Assembly: GCA_029721515.1 (NCBI GenBank) | Contig: CM056556.1 | Coordinates: 8,184,501-8,248,500 of the forward strand | Reading direction: 5' to 3' | Origin: Synanceia verrucosa | Lineage: Eukaryota > Chordata > Actinopteri > Perciformes > Synanceiidae | DNA: 64,000 nt | Part shown: piece after piece, positions 1-9,815 of the stretch | Numbering within the stretch: the first letter of the stretch is position 1 | Layout of the letters: each line of letters opens with the position of its first letter | Notes under the pieces: model-generated | What the model saw: only the letters and a program-made list of their open reading frames with translations | Database searches by the model: none | Told to the model about the DNA's origin: nothing | Program-made: the position numbers and the translations under genes

Positions 1-25
1 TGACTTTGCTGATCCGGCCAGAGCG
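1..25 (+). CDS. gnai1: gnai1 exon 3, 3' end
   Basis: The last base of an Ile codon is followed by DFADPARA and a donor gtgagt at 26, ending in phase 0. It belongs to the helical domain, around residues 94-101. The exon is cut by the window edge. Confidence 0.9.
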
Positions 26-3000
26 GTGAGTGAAGGAAAAGTCTCTTATTTCCCAGAACAACAGGAAGGTACAAAGGTCTAGAAAGGAATGAAATATTTG
101 TTATTTATGTGATGTTTTCCTCTCTTTGAGGATTTTTGGTATAGCGTAAAAACACAATCTGGAAAACAAAGCAGATACAGACAGATTTTTGGATATCACA
201 GGCTGCGCTTCTGTGCAGATGTGTGGCTTACAGCGCGATGAGGGCAGCAGCTAGTTAGTCATGTGCCATTCTTCCCTACTGGGCAATTTTCCTCTCACTT
301 CCTCCTCTGCAGCAGGTCACATGGAGCTGGTGGGGATTCAGTATCACATTCAAGATGCTTCATCAAAGCAAAGGCTCAGTGACATGAGCCATGGGTCCTT
401 CAGCTAATACTGGCACCCTGCTGTGCTGCTGATCAGGACATATTGAAGTACTTGGTCATGGACAGTAGTGCTGCCTGTCTGCATTTTACATAAGTGTTCA
501 TTCATAATAAGTTCATTATTTACAGAGAACAATTCAAGTAAACACAGTGCAGAATTCTGAGTATCTTATTTCTTGTTGCTGCTAAACAGACCCATTTCAT
601 TTTGTGAATCTGTTCCCCAGCATAACAAGAGGCTTAGTCATTGCTTCAGCATGACTGGCCTGGCTCTTGTCATCGTGACCAATTTTGCACCCAAAGCTTT
701 CTTTCTTCATTTTATGCTCCTACAGATATGATGTATTTGGCCACTGACCTGCTTAAGACTTAATGTAGCTTTTGAAATCTTATTTCATGCAAAGTGTCAT
801 ATCTAAAGTGACTGGTTTTAACAAATCACTTCCAAACAGACATATTTGTTTGTCACTGTTTATCCAAAATCCTTTTCCTCACAAAGCTGTGTTACATGAA
901 GAACTTGTGATTTTAATTAGAGAGGCTTTGTCTTCTTAGGATGATGCGCGACAGCTGTTCGTCCTGGCGGGTTCAGCAGAGGAGGGCTTCATGACAGGCG
1001 AACTAGCCGGGGTCATCCAGCGGCTGTGGAAGGACGGAGGCGTCCAGGCCTGCTTCAGCCGCTCTCGAGAGTACCAGCTCAACGACTCTGCAGCATAGTC
1101 AGTTCACTGCATTGACATATACAGGAACTAGTGAGGCCTGCACAACATCTTTCTTATGTTTTATTCTTCTTTTTAAAATATTTTCTGCCTCTCTTTTGTC
1201 CTCCCAAAGCTACCTGAACGACTTGGACAGGATATCCCACGGTGCTTATGTGCCCACCCAACAGGATGTGCTGAGGACCAGAGTCAAAACTACTGGTATT
1301 GTGGAAACACACTTCACTTTCAAGGACCTGCACTTCAAGTGAGTACAGCCACCACAATCTGTCCAGTCACCTATTTACAAAACTACTAGTGGTGCTCTCT
1401 TCTGGTCTGCTCCCTTGATCTCTGAATGGCTGCTCACATTTCAGATTTGGTTCAGTGACTCAAAAGGTTTGGAGAAACATTTGATAATTACTTTAGGACT
1501 TCGTTTTCCTGCAGAGATGAAAACAAACATCAAAAGCATGTCCAAAAGGGTGGCTGAGACAATTTTCTCACTGATTTTAAAAAAAGATATTTATTTAATT
1601 GCTAACTGCTTCTAGCAAGGGCCATCATGTGGATTGTCATCACTTGCTACTTGTTGGGCAGGGCAAAAAAAAAAAAACAAAAAAAACTCGACACCGTCAG
1701 ACTGAATGAAGGGAAACAAAATGTCACTTCAGTCTGGCTAGCCTCTCTTCATTGTGCATTCAAAACATTATTTCACAAGATATTTTTATTCACATCACTA
1801 AACACAAGTCAATTACAGCCATCAGGGAAGAAACAAGCAACGATAGAAGTGGTTATAATACACACAAAAATATGGGTTTATTGTCAGTGACTGAGAGGCT
1901 GAAGTGTCAGAGTTGAGCGGCATCTTCATGACTATGTGTGGTAAATTATTTACCAGTGTGGTCTTTCTGCAGAATGTTTGATGTTGGCGGACAGAGATCC
2001 GAGAGGAAGAAGTGGATCCATTGTTTTGAGGGAGTCACCGCCATCATCTTCTGTGTGGCTCTGAGTGACTATGACCTGGTGCTGGCTGAGGACGAGGAGA
2101 TGGTAAAACAAAAAATAACTGACTCCTTTGCTTACACCCAGTTGGTGAAGCCTTTCTGGTCAGTCACCGTTAGCTGTCTCTCTCCTCTCGTTCAGAACCG
2201 AATGCACGAGAGCATGAAGCTATTCGACTCCATCTGCAACAACAAGTGGTTCACAGACACCTCCATCATCCTTTTCCTCAACAAGAAAGACCTGTTTGAG
2301 GAAAAGATCAAGAAGAGTCCTCTCACCATCTGCTACCCAGAATATGCAGGTAAGAGAGACGCTCACATACAGAAACGCAGGTGTGCAGAGCAGGTGTGCT
2401 GTACATGCAAATGCTGTTCTTTATATGTTAAGTGTTGTGCATAAATCGTCAAGTTGAGCCAGGAATATGTCAGTCATACCAAGTCAGTGCCTTGAGAGGT
2501 TTTAGGAATGAAATGCATCATCTTTAAGGGTTTTAAAGCAGTAACCTGAAGTGTAATATAGTTTGTGCAGTCATATTACTAATGCTATAAACAAAAATTC
2601 TTTAAAATGATCTCTTTTTTTTTCACTGATGGTTGCTTTTAAACTCTTTAATGAGGTCCAGATCCTCAATATGTTTTGTAAACCCTCCCAGTCCTTTGGT
2701 CCCTTGCTGCCACTCAAAGGTGTGGCAGTCTCTACAGATGACACACAATGATATTTCTTCATTCTCCTCCCTGCCTTGCTCTAAACTGTGTGGGCTGCTC
2801 CGTGTTTATAACAATGTGTCCTTGTCTGCTCCACCAAGCAGATGTCTATAATATCATCAAAATCAATATAATGATTCATTTCATAGTGAATGAGTTTACA
2901 GAAACTCTGTTGTGACGTCGCTCTTTGTCTGTCCCAACTCTGTCCTCTTCGTCCTCCTTCAGGCTCCAATACCTACGAGGAGGCGGCTGCTTACATTCAG

Positions 3001-3153
3001 TGCCAGTTTGAGGACCTGAACAAGAGAAAGGACACCAAGGAAATCTACACCCACTTCACCTGTGCCACCGACACAAAGAACGTGCAGTTTGTGTTCGACG
3101 CCGTCACTGATGTCATCATCAAGAACAACCTAAAGGACTGTGGCCTTTTCTAA
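1..3153 (+). CDS. gnai1: Guanine nucleotide-binding protein G(i) subunit alpha-1 (gene span, 5' end outside window)
   Basis: This is the 3' two-thirds of a Gi alpha subunit, the GTPase that inhibits adenylyl cyclase at the inner plasma membrane. Coding segments: 1-25, 940-1097, 1210-1338, 1973-2102, 2196-2349, 2963-3153. Exon lengths 158, 129, 130, 154 and a 188-nt last exon plus stop fit the GNAI pattern and imply a 354-residue protein, with the window starting near residue 93. Visible motifs: switch I Arg178 (1280-1282) and Thr181; switch II DVGGQ with catalytic Gln204 (1992-1994); NKKD guanine-binding motif (2280-2291); TCAT motif (3058-3069); C-terminal DCGLF with Cys351 (3139-3141), the residue ADP-ribosylated by pertussis toxin. 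The ending CGLF (not CGLY of GNAI3), together with SDYDLVL and the PEYAGSNTYEE stretch, favours GNAI1 over GNAI2 or GNAI3. Exons 1, 2 and most of 3, including the P-loop, lie upstream of the window. The choice among Gi paralogues rests on remembered sequences. Confidence 0.97.
26..939 (+). other. gnai1 intron 3
   Basis: 914-bp GT/AG intron (donor gtgagt, acceptor ttcttag). It is AT-rich. I see no coding, RNA or clear repeat signal in it. Confidence 0.85.
940..1097 (+). CDS. gnai1: gnai1 exon 4 (helical domain)
   Basis: 158 nt, phase 0 to 2, residues 102-154. It starts DDARQLFVLAG and ends with SREYQLNDSAA plus a split Tyr codon. The acceptor is ttcttag. The donor is ata|gtcagt, with A instead of G at the last exon base because of the split Tyr codon. 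Several positions in the middle (GSAEEGFMTGEL, RSREYQ context) differ slightly from mammalian GNAI1, as expected for the variable helical domain. Confidence 0.96.
1210..1338 (+). CDS. gnai1: gnai1 exon 5 (switch I)
   Basis: 129 nt, phase 2 to 2, residues 154-197. It carries the end of the helical domain and switch I: RTRVKTTGIVETHF, with Arg178 at 1280-1282 and Thr181 at 1289-1291. The donor is aa|gtgagt. The short stretch ISHGAYVPTQQ differs from the mammalian equivalent, while switch I itself is unchanged. Confidence 0.97.
1339..1972 (+). other. gnai1 intron 5
   Basis: 634-bp GT/AG intron (donor gtgagt, acceptor tctgcag). It contains an A-rich run near 1664-1686. I see no other feature. 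Confidence 0.85.
1973..2102 (+). CDS. gnai1: gnai1 exon 6 (switch II)
   Basis: 130 nt, phase 2 to 0, residues 197-240. It begins MFDVGGQRSERKKW; Gln204 (1992-1994) is the catalytic glutamine of switch II. It continues to SDYDLVLAEDEEM and the donor gtaaaa. Asp in SDYDLVL separates this from GNAI2, which has Ala there. Confidence 0.97.
2196..2349 (+). CDS. gnai1: gnai1 exon 7 (NKKD guanine-specificity motif)
   Basis: 154 nt, phase 0 to 1, residues 241-292. It starts NRMHESMKLFDS and holds NKKD at 2280-2291, which contacts the guanine base. It ends at YPEYAG with donor gtaaga. The preceding intron is only 93 bp (2103-2195) and is open in frame, so a naive translation reads straight through it; the splice signals and protein homology show it is intronic. 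Confidence 0.97.
2350..2962 (+). other. gnai1 intron 7
   Basis: 613-bp GT/AG intron (donor gtaaga, acceptor ccttcag). No additional feature recognised. Confidence 0.85.
2963..3153 (+). CDS. gnai1: gnai1 exon 8, C-terminus and stop
   Basis: 191 nt including the TAA stop at 3151-3153, residues 292-354. It contains the TCAT motif (3058-3069), which contacts the guanine ring, and the alpha-5 helix ending NNLKDCGLF, the receptor-contacting tail with Cys351 at 3139-3141. Confidence 0.98.
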
Positions 3154-3935
3154 AGGTAACACCTGCTGCTCCCTGGACTCAGGTGTGCTCTGTTAAGTCT
3201 TTCTCCTCTAATCACAGTGTCTCTGTCATCTTCTCTGTTCAGGCAGCCTGGTGGCCGGCTTACTGAGTGACTTTATTCAAGGGGACTCTGACTGGAGGGA
3301 ACTTCATGGACCCTGCTTAGAATGTCACTTTTAACCTCTTATTAACTTATGTTCATCTCTAAAGGTTTGAAAGACGGTGTGTAGAAAAGACATTTTGTGT
3401 AAAATATTTGTACAACTGTCTATGGCTGGGGATTTTTCACCGTTTTTAAAATGTGCTTGTTTTACCTTATTATCATTATTTTAAATTTTTATATAAAAGG
3501 GGGGCCTTGACTTTTTTTTTTTTTTTTTTTTTGTCCGTGAATGAACGCTTTTTGTCTTGTTTGTAGGCCCTTGTGCCTTGCATGCCTTAGTTGCAGTGTG
3601 TTTCTTTTTTGTTGAGTTAGACTTTAGGTTTATGTAGATGTTACATTGAATTCTTCCCACGACCCCCCTCAGCATCCGAGTCCATATTATCCATTTTTTC
3701 TGATTACATTCATTGTTGCTTTTTTTTTTTTTTTTTTTGCCTCTTTGGACAAACCAAGCAAGACCAAGTCACTCTGTAGACCAATTCACTCTGACATACT
3801 GTGAGAGCTGTGTAAACCTTTTCGGATGTGTGCTGCGAGTGGGAGTTTTGTTTTGATTGAGGCCAAAAGCCAGTGTGAATGATTGTGTGCATGTGTGTGT
3901 GCGCCGAATATTAAACAAAGGGACTTTATTCCTCT
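3154..3935 (+). other. gnai1: gnai1 3' UTR with probable 3'-UTR intron (3156-3242)
   Basis: Two bases after the stop there is a donor-like gtaaca (3156), and 87 nt later a good acceptor, ctctgttcag, ending at 3242. This suggests a noncoding last exon starting at 3243. Related GNAI genes are known to carry an intron just after the stop. The UTR has long T runs at about 3512-3532 and 3719-3738. The 3' end is placed by the polyadenylation signal at 3910 and is approximate. Confidence 0.5.
3910..3915 (+). promoter_or_regulatory. Probable gnai1 polyadenylation signal (ATTAAA)
   Basis: ATTAAA lies about 750 nt past the stop and is followed by T-rich sequence within 40 nt. An AATAAA at 4279-4284 and another at 5956-5961 are possible distal signals. 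Usage cannot be told from sequence alone. Confidence 0.5.
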
Positions 3936-6900
3936 ACTTGTCATCCTCTTTCAAAGTTTTATTTTTCTAAGCGACCAAAAAGAAGCTACTCTCTGTAATT
4001 AATGAGTGCACGTTATCGGTGCGCCGCTACAAACATTCCTGATTTGAATCATGAAGCAAAGAGAAGCTTTGAAAAGAGGATGCCAATCGGCCTTGTAGCA
4101 GACAATAAGACCACAATGTAGATTTGTGTTTCAGTGCAATGACAGACCGAGGTGCATGGCTGGGTGCACTGTTATTGATCATGATGTGTGATGGTTTCAA
4201 GTTACATATCCCCCCCCAGACCCCCAACCCATTTCCATTGGATGGGCACATTAGTGGACTAATCTCCATGATTTTGCTAATAAAAGAGCTGCTATGGTGA
4301 AACCTTGGCAACTTATGCAACCAATACTATTTCTCCTGTCTTTTTTTGTGTGTGTGTGTTTGAATATTTGTGTTTTTTTTTTGTTTTTTTTTTCCTTTCC
4401 AGTGTGAAGGGTTTTAAACTGTAAGATGGTTGTCACACTAGGGTCTGGGCTGCTGGATAGTTTTCATTAATGTTCATATTGAAAAGATCTTGAAAATCTA
4501 AAAATCGAAAGTTATTTCCTCTTAAATCACTTGTGAAATGTCTGTTATTTGCCTGTGTCATGTATTCATAATGATGATAAATGGACTGCATTTGCATGCT
4601 TGATTTTTTTTTTTTTTTCTCAGATTCAGAGATTTCTCAGTCTGGGTCTTGAAAGCAGCTTTTGTCGTTCTGGTTCAGTGATCAACAGAAGGCTTCAGAT
4701 GTATTTCTAAAAAATCTTTTATATAAGTTCTAAGTATTCTTCCTTGAAGAATCTTCTCAAAGACTCTCTTTACTCTTATACTCTGCACTGTACATGTAAT
4801 TTGTCTGATGTGAGAAATAAGTTCAGTAACAGAAAAGATACTCTATGTGATGTCCAGAATCTATGACGTAAATCTGTTTTTATTTAAGCTGCTGGTCACA
4901 ACACACCACCTAGTTCACTGAAAGGTTAATTTGTTGGTGTGTTTAAAAAAAAATCATGTTTGTGAGACTATTTGTGACGCCACCAAATCATCTTGTGGGT
5001 ACAAGTTCTGCTCTCCTGGTTCAGCAGATGACAACCTCTAAAACTGTTCAGTGAAGTAATATACACTCCTGATTAAAAAAAAAAAAAAATTAAGACCAGT
5101 TTTTGCAAGAATTTACATTTTTGCGCTGTTGGAAACTTTAGATCAGCTGATGAACATGCTGTTTCAGTTTAGTGGTTGTTTGCAATAAATTGCGTACTCA
5201 ATTTTTTTTGTCCCACTCCCATTTCTTCTTTTTGCAATTTGAAGCACTACTTAAGCACCTTCTTAAGATCCAACAGTGCAAAATGTAAATTCTTGCAATT
5301 TTTCAACTGGTCTTAAAATTTTGATTAGGAGTGTATTTTCTAGTGGAGAGAGACTTCAATATTTATCCTCAAATGAACTAAACGGTCTGAGAAGTTTAAC
5401 AGGAAATAGTTCCCTCCTGTGGTCCAGCTGTGTAGCTGCATGTAATTACGACACCTGAGGAGGAAAATCCATCTGTTTTAATTTAGTTAACATGGACTGC
5501 TCCTGACTAAGATGTAGTGGTCTTTTATTTGGAAACACCCTTCGATCAGGAATAATTAATCCTGAACTAGAATGAGAGTGCAGTGGTTTAAAGAAAGCAT
5601 TGTGGCCCTGAATCCTTTCCAGGATTCATGAGCCGATCAACCAGCAAAGGAATTTATGCAGAGATAGTGACAGGATTATCGGAGCAACTGTCCTATTCCA
5701 GTCATTTATTTTATTTTCATATATTTAATGATCACACCACTACGATGGCAGCTAACATCCTGCAAATGGGTCACAGCGGTGCCAAGGCTGACTCCTGTCT
5801 TGCAGATTGAGTTAAGCCATCACTGCTCAAGCACAATGATTGGGCATTAGCTGAGAGGACACTATTTTTGGGAGTCATTGTGTGGTTTAACAGCTAACTG
5901 CAGAGTCATTTAGTTAATCCCTAAAGCTTTCTGGGGGAGATCAAAGAGTGTGGATAATAAAGCTTCTTCAAAATGAAGGTGTCGTTAAAAAAAGAGGAGA
6001 CGATGATGATGATGATGATCAAACAGCACTTCACTGCAGACTGCAGCTGACCAGGGAGTCAAACTATACATCTCTTTGAGAACTGTGTAATCACCAGCTC
6101 ATTTACTTGATCTGTGGATAGACTTCATATTTGCTGCTTAAAACGGTTAACATCTGAGAAGATGTAGAATGAATTAGTTATGTGCTGAGATGATTTATGA
6201 CTTTTTCCATGATAATGATGTGTCCATGAAGGCGAAGATTAGAGCTCAACTGGAGCTGATATTCATATTGAGAGTTTAAAAAAAATGTATTTCTTTTTGT
6301 ATCTTTTTTCTTTACAAATACGAGGAGGTTATAACGAACATATATACACAATTCCTACGTAAAGAAATATAGTTCATAGTTTGGATAGTTTAGATCAAAC
6401 AAATTAATGCACGTTTCCTCAAACATCTTCTGCATTTCTGCATCAGTTTCATATATGTTTGTGATGATATTAGTTTGTCAGGCAGCGGTCAGTGTGTGTG
6501 CTTTGGAGTCTGTCTCGACTTTGGACAGGTGTACTCTGCCATCACAAGTTTCACCACATAATTAAATCTCATTGTGAGCTTGGAGAGAAAGCCAACGTGA
6601 TTTAGTTGCCAATTCCCTAAAGCCATTCATTCTAATTAACTTATTCTCTATGTGTGTTGCATTTGTGTGTGTGCTCCCTGGTTTCTCGCTGCTTCCACTG
6701 TGCTGTCTATTTCATTTGAAAGTTTAAAATACCTTCCCAACAGTGCCGCTGTCTTTGTTTGTCTGCAGTGTGGTTTTTTTAAGCTCTCACACATCTGTGG
6801 ATAAAATACAGATGATAAAGACAGGACGAGTCGGTTTGACCTTGTTGAAAGTATGAGTGTCCGTGTGAAGGTGACCCCACTCGCTCCCGTCTTTGCTTAG

Positions 6901-9320
6901 CAATAAAAACAACTCAGTGTGCATTTCTTCCCTAACAGCAACTGCACAAAGCAGAGAGTCAGTGAGGGAGGCAGCGAGCTAAATCCATATAAGCTCTATT
7001 GAAATTCCCCCTCTGAGTACGCAGACTGCCTCGTGTTATTGTATTTTTGCCTTCTGTTGTTGGCAGTCTGCTTTAGGATGCTCATTACTTTCTGTCTATA
7101 ATGATGATATAAAGTAATATCCTTTCCTTTCTTCTCCCCCCACCCAGTGTGCACAGACAGAGACACAAATATATTCACAGACTGTCTGAGGAAGCCTCCT
7201 CGGATGCTTCTGGCGTCCACAATCACACCTGCTATCACTGTTTTATTTCTTATCATTACTATCTTGGCAGAAAGTGAAAGATCTGATGGAGTTGTTGTGG
7301 CTTTCAGAGGAAAATAACAGATGAAGCTCGCTCTGTTTCCTGAGCCATCACACAGCAGAATGACACCCAGACCAAAGGGCTTCATTACAGTGCTGTCACA
7401 GGCTCATGTTAGCACACCTTCTTCAAACACTGAAGCTGTGTCCACATGTGAGCGGCCACGGAGACACTGAGAGCTGCAGCTGTACTCTGTCAAGACAAAC
7501 TCCAAATTTAGACACTCCAGCTCAAAGCTTCGACAGCTGATGCTTTAGTCCTTTTGTTCTTCTATCACACTTCTTCTCACAAAGGGAGGTCCAAAATAGT
7601 GCAATACTCTGATCCAGATATAGCACCAGATTTAAAAAAAAAAGACTGTCCTGCACATGCAATAATGCTATTTATATTACAAAAAAAAGAAGTTGCAAGG
7701 TGCTATTTCTTATTATATTCACAAGGAGCATCACCTGATTTTGTGATAGTACACCAGTGATTTAAATGAGCGGTTGTGGGAGTGAAAAGTCCTCCACAGC
7801 ACACACATCCTCAATCCTGACCTCCATCTCAGTCCAGGCTACAGGCCTCTACAAGCTGCAGTACTGACCTCCACCAGCAGAGGCACAAATCAAGCAAAAC
7901 AGATTCATTTCCCCCCTGGGTGTATTAATCTGTTAATCCAGCCAGTTCTCTGGATTATAGCAGTGTTCTTCTCCACTGTGGTGGTTAGAGTTTTATAAAC
8001 ATCTAGTCTGGATCATCATCTGCTTAGAATTAGTGTCAAAAGCAGCTGCTGTGACCAGAACGTACAGCATGATGACCCAAATGTCAAGACACTGAAGAAA
8101 GTAAAAGTGATAGTCAACGCGCTTCATGGATTATTTACTGGTATACCAATGCACAAGGGGTTGTGTACTGTAATGTTGTTTTGTAGGAAGGATACTCACA
8201 TTACAAAAGCACATGCATGTCCTTAAAAGAGGCACTGCTGAGAGTGGCAGTAAGAGGGACCATCATCCTCAGTAGACTTCAGCTGCTCTTGACTTGAATA
8301 AATATTGAATGAAACTTTACTTCACCCACTTCAGAAAGCCACGCAGCCATGAAAAAGTAATGGCAACAAAAGGATTTGTCATTTCTTGTTGGACTTGGAT
8401 TTATGTCATCATAGCAATTATGTAACGGTGACCGACTTTAAAACCACAAGTTCAGTTGCTGGTTGTTGCTTTTTTTTATCTTCCACATTTGAACTGTTGA
8501 AAAGTGAGTCGATGCAATATTTCTTCACTTACTAACAGCTCATACAGTGCCCACTATGGGTTAATCCAGCCCCATGGCAAAAATGTGATGAGGCCTCCTA
8601 GTGACCCCACATTTCCTTCACTCTTTATGTAGCCCAGTATCCCTAAGTATTCACTTCATGATTCAATGTTTAGCACCAAAGCAGAAAGTCATGTGAGCCA
8701 TAAAAAAGGGTGAGGACTCTGGGATGTTGGATGGGCATGAAGCATGTCTGAATTTCACAATGCATTTGCATTGTGCATACATTTATTACATTTTACATCC
8801 ATAAAGGCTTTGAAAGGACTTTTTTTTAATCTGCACATCTTGCAGAGTTCCTGTATCATTTCTATGGTCAGGGTTTGTGAAGTACTGTCAAACACTGAAT
8901 CAAAAACTGGATCAGGAGCCGTTTGGCTCTCTGAGTCCCACATTAAAAATCTTATTATCAGGGAAGTAACAGTCAAAAAGGCTCTCCTCACTGTAAAAAT
9001 GCACTGTAGCCAAATAAATTAGGTCTGATAGGACTATAAAGTCAGCCTATTTTATTTCCCAGACATCGGTGCAGGTCAATCTTTCGTTTGTAACGTGGTG
9101 TAAAGAGATGCCAGTGTTGGTGTGTGACCACAGTAGCCTGAGGAAGCGCCCCTGGCAGAGTGGAGGGAGTGAAGCGCCTCCTGTGTTATTTCCCCTCCTC
9201 TCCCTCTCCATCCTTTTACACCGAACCAGAACCATTCATCTCTCCCCTCCTTCAGGCTTCACATCCGGGTCATCAGCCAGTATCTGTCTCTTGCGTCTGT
9301 GTGTCTGACAGAGTAATAAT
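3936..9320. other. Intergenic region between gnai1 and magi2
   Basis: About 5.4 kb without a recognisable gene on either strand. It holds the MITE at 5064-5333, a (GAT)n run at 6000-6019, and several poly-A or poly-T runs (e.g. 4370-4393, 4604-4619). The rest is unremarkable AT-rich sequence. Distal gnai1 3' UTR and magi2 promoter elements may lie here, but none is recognisable. Confidence 0.7.
5064..5333. mobile_element. Tc1/mariner-type MITE
   Basis: A 270-bp non-coding element flanked by TA (5062-5063 and 5334-5335), the duplication typical of Tc1/mariner. The ends are inverted repeats of roughly 70 bp: cactcctgatta at the left and its near-complement at the right, followed on each side by matching segments such as ttaagaccagtt and gcaagaatttaca. 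There is an A run of about 15 in the left arm and no transposase. Recognition of the wider family is from memory. Confidence 0.85.
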
Positions 9321-9517
9321 TATTTCATCCGCCGCCGAGCTGTACTGCAGCCCTCTGCCCGACTGCGCGCCTCGCCGAGCGGACTCTGAGCCTGGCGTGC
9401 ACCGGTGATGGTGGAGCCACGAGCGCCGTGAAGCTGCAGCCGGTCGCACAAAGGCAGGGATGAGACGGTAGGAGGCTTTTGTATGGGTCAGTCCGCGGTG
9501 ATTAACTCGCCCTAACG
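9320..9517 (+). promoter_or_regulatory. CpG-rich 5' region and 5' UTR of magi2 with three uORFs
   Basis: Base composition becomes abruptly GC- and CpG-rich from about 9330 and stays so through the first coding exon, as in CpG-island promoters. Three short ORFs precede the start codon: 9408-9431, 9460-9471 and 9483-9515. An in-frame stop (TAA, 9503-9505) lies upstream of the ATG at 9518. The transcription start site is not visible, so which uORFs are in the mRNA is inferred. Confidence 0.55.
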
Positions 9518-9815
9518 ATGTCTAAGAGCCTCAAGAAGAAAAACCACTGGACCAACAAAGTCCACGAAGCGGTGATAAGCCGAGGGAAGGAAGGGGAGCT
9601 GGGGTTCGAGCTGAAGGGGGGCGCGGAGAACGGACAGTTCCCCCACTTCGGAGAGGTGAAGCAGGGGAAGGGACTGATCCAAAGCGGCAAACTGGCCCAG
9701 GATGAGCTGCTGCTGGAGGTCAACAACATGCCAGTGGCCGGGCTCACCACCCGGGACGTGCTGGCCGTGATTAAACACTGCAAAGACCCGGTGCGCCTCA
9801 AATGTGTCAAACAAG
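9518..9815 (+). CDS. magi2: magi2 exon 1, PDZ0
   Basis: 298 nt, ends in phase 1, residues 1-99. The start ATG has A at -3 and an in-frame upstream stop at 9503, which fixes the N-terminus. PDZ0 includes the carboxylate-binding GFELKGG loop and the conserved RDVLAVIKHCKDP helix. The donor is caag|gtgagc. Confidence 0.97.

Noticed and set aside
1938..2444. A continuous open frame through gnai1 exons 6 and 7 and the intron between
   Set aside because: The 93-bp intron (2103-2195) happens to be open in frame. Donor and acceptor signals and homology show it is removed.
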